64,000 nucleotides of DNA, taken from contig LR990041.1 of assembly GCA_905147135.1 (NCBI GenBank), forward strand, positions 12,895,907 to 12,959,906, in the 5' to 3' direction. The DNA is from Blastobasis lacticolella (Eukaryota > Arthropoda > Insecta > Lepidoptera > Blastobasidae). The notes beneath the pieces were generated by a model. That model saw nothing but the letters and a program-made list of their open reading frames with translations. It made no database searches and was not told the DNA's origin. The translations under genes were made by a program, and so were the position numbers. Numbering within the stretch: the stretch's first letter is position 1; each line of letters opens with the position of its first letter. Of this stretch, positions 63,894-64,000 are shown piece by piece.

Positions 63894-64000
63894 AGACTTA
63901 TTGTCACCCAAAGGACAATGGAAAGGCCAATGCTCGGAGTCTCATTGTGCGATCGAATCAGGAATGAGGAGATCCACAAGCGAACTAAGGTCACCGACAT
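63894..64000 (+). pseudogene. Non-LTR reverse-transcriptase tail, cut by window edge
   Basis: Reads VTQRTMERPMLGVSLCDRI and RNEEIHKRTKVTD, the same family as 3520-3884 and here better preserved. It continues past the end of the window. Confidence 0.72.

Overview
The window is nuclear DNA of an insect, most likely a moth or butterfly. Genes are split into many exons by GT-AG introns. The gene-free sequence is packed with lepidopteran-style repeats: tRNA-derived SINEs, many short inverted-repeat elements, non-LTR fragments and a BEL/Pao element. There is no sign of prokaryotic or viral genome organisation. Three genuine protein-coding genes can be built exon by exon. Everything else is mobile-element debris or unassigned non-coding sequence.

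Region 1 (1-6010) is intergenic. It holds broken Ty3/gypsy gag and pol pieces, a non-LTR reverse-transcriptase tail, SINE-like repeats and one copy of a dispersed inverted-repeat element. Region 2 (6011-27551, + strand) is the first xanthine dehydrogenase gene, called paralog A here: 8 exons, 1345 codons. Its 9.9-kb intron 6 contains a decayed, antisense BEL/Pao element with gag zinc knuckle, protease, RT, RNase H, integrase and an env-like remnant. Region 3 (29143-40991, + strand) is the second xanthine dehydrogenase gene, paralog B: 8 exons, 1361 codons. Both genes have the same exon number, the same intron phases, identical lengths for six exons and the same odd exon-2 donor. They are a clear head-to-tail tandem duplication, as known for the silkworm. 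Paralog B keeps the textbook family motifs. Paralog A keeps all cluster cysteines and the pocket residues but has changed several near-invariant loop residues.

Region 4 (42421-62063, - strand) is a 13-exon gene for Tango1/MIA3, the ER exit-site receptor for bulky secretory cargo. It has a signal peptide, a lumenal SH3-like domain, a long acidic linker, one membrane segment, coiled coils and a proline-rich tail. Next to exon 9 is a 154-bp tandem array in which each unit repeats the 3' end of the exon with its donor. The unit copies also carry acceptor-like sites in the same phase, so each looks like a potential in-frame cassette exon. Intron 8 holds a Transib (RAG1-family) transposon of 1894 bp with 480-bp inverted repeats and an exact CGTCG target duplication. 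It keeps only the C-terminal part of its transposase.

Region 5 (62064-64000) is the upstream flank of Tango1, with inverted repeats and another RT tail running off the window edge.

Xanthine dehydrogenase makes uric acid from purines, which in caterpillars also serves larval skin opacity. Tango1 works in collagen and cuticle/silk-type cargo export. Nothing suggests that the genes act together. They are simply neighbours, convergent at about 41-42.4 kb.
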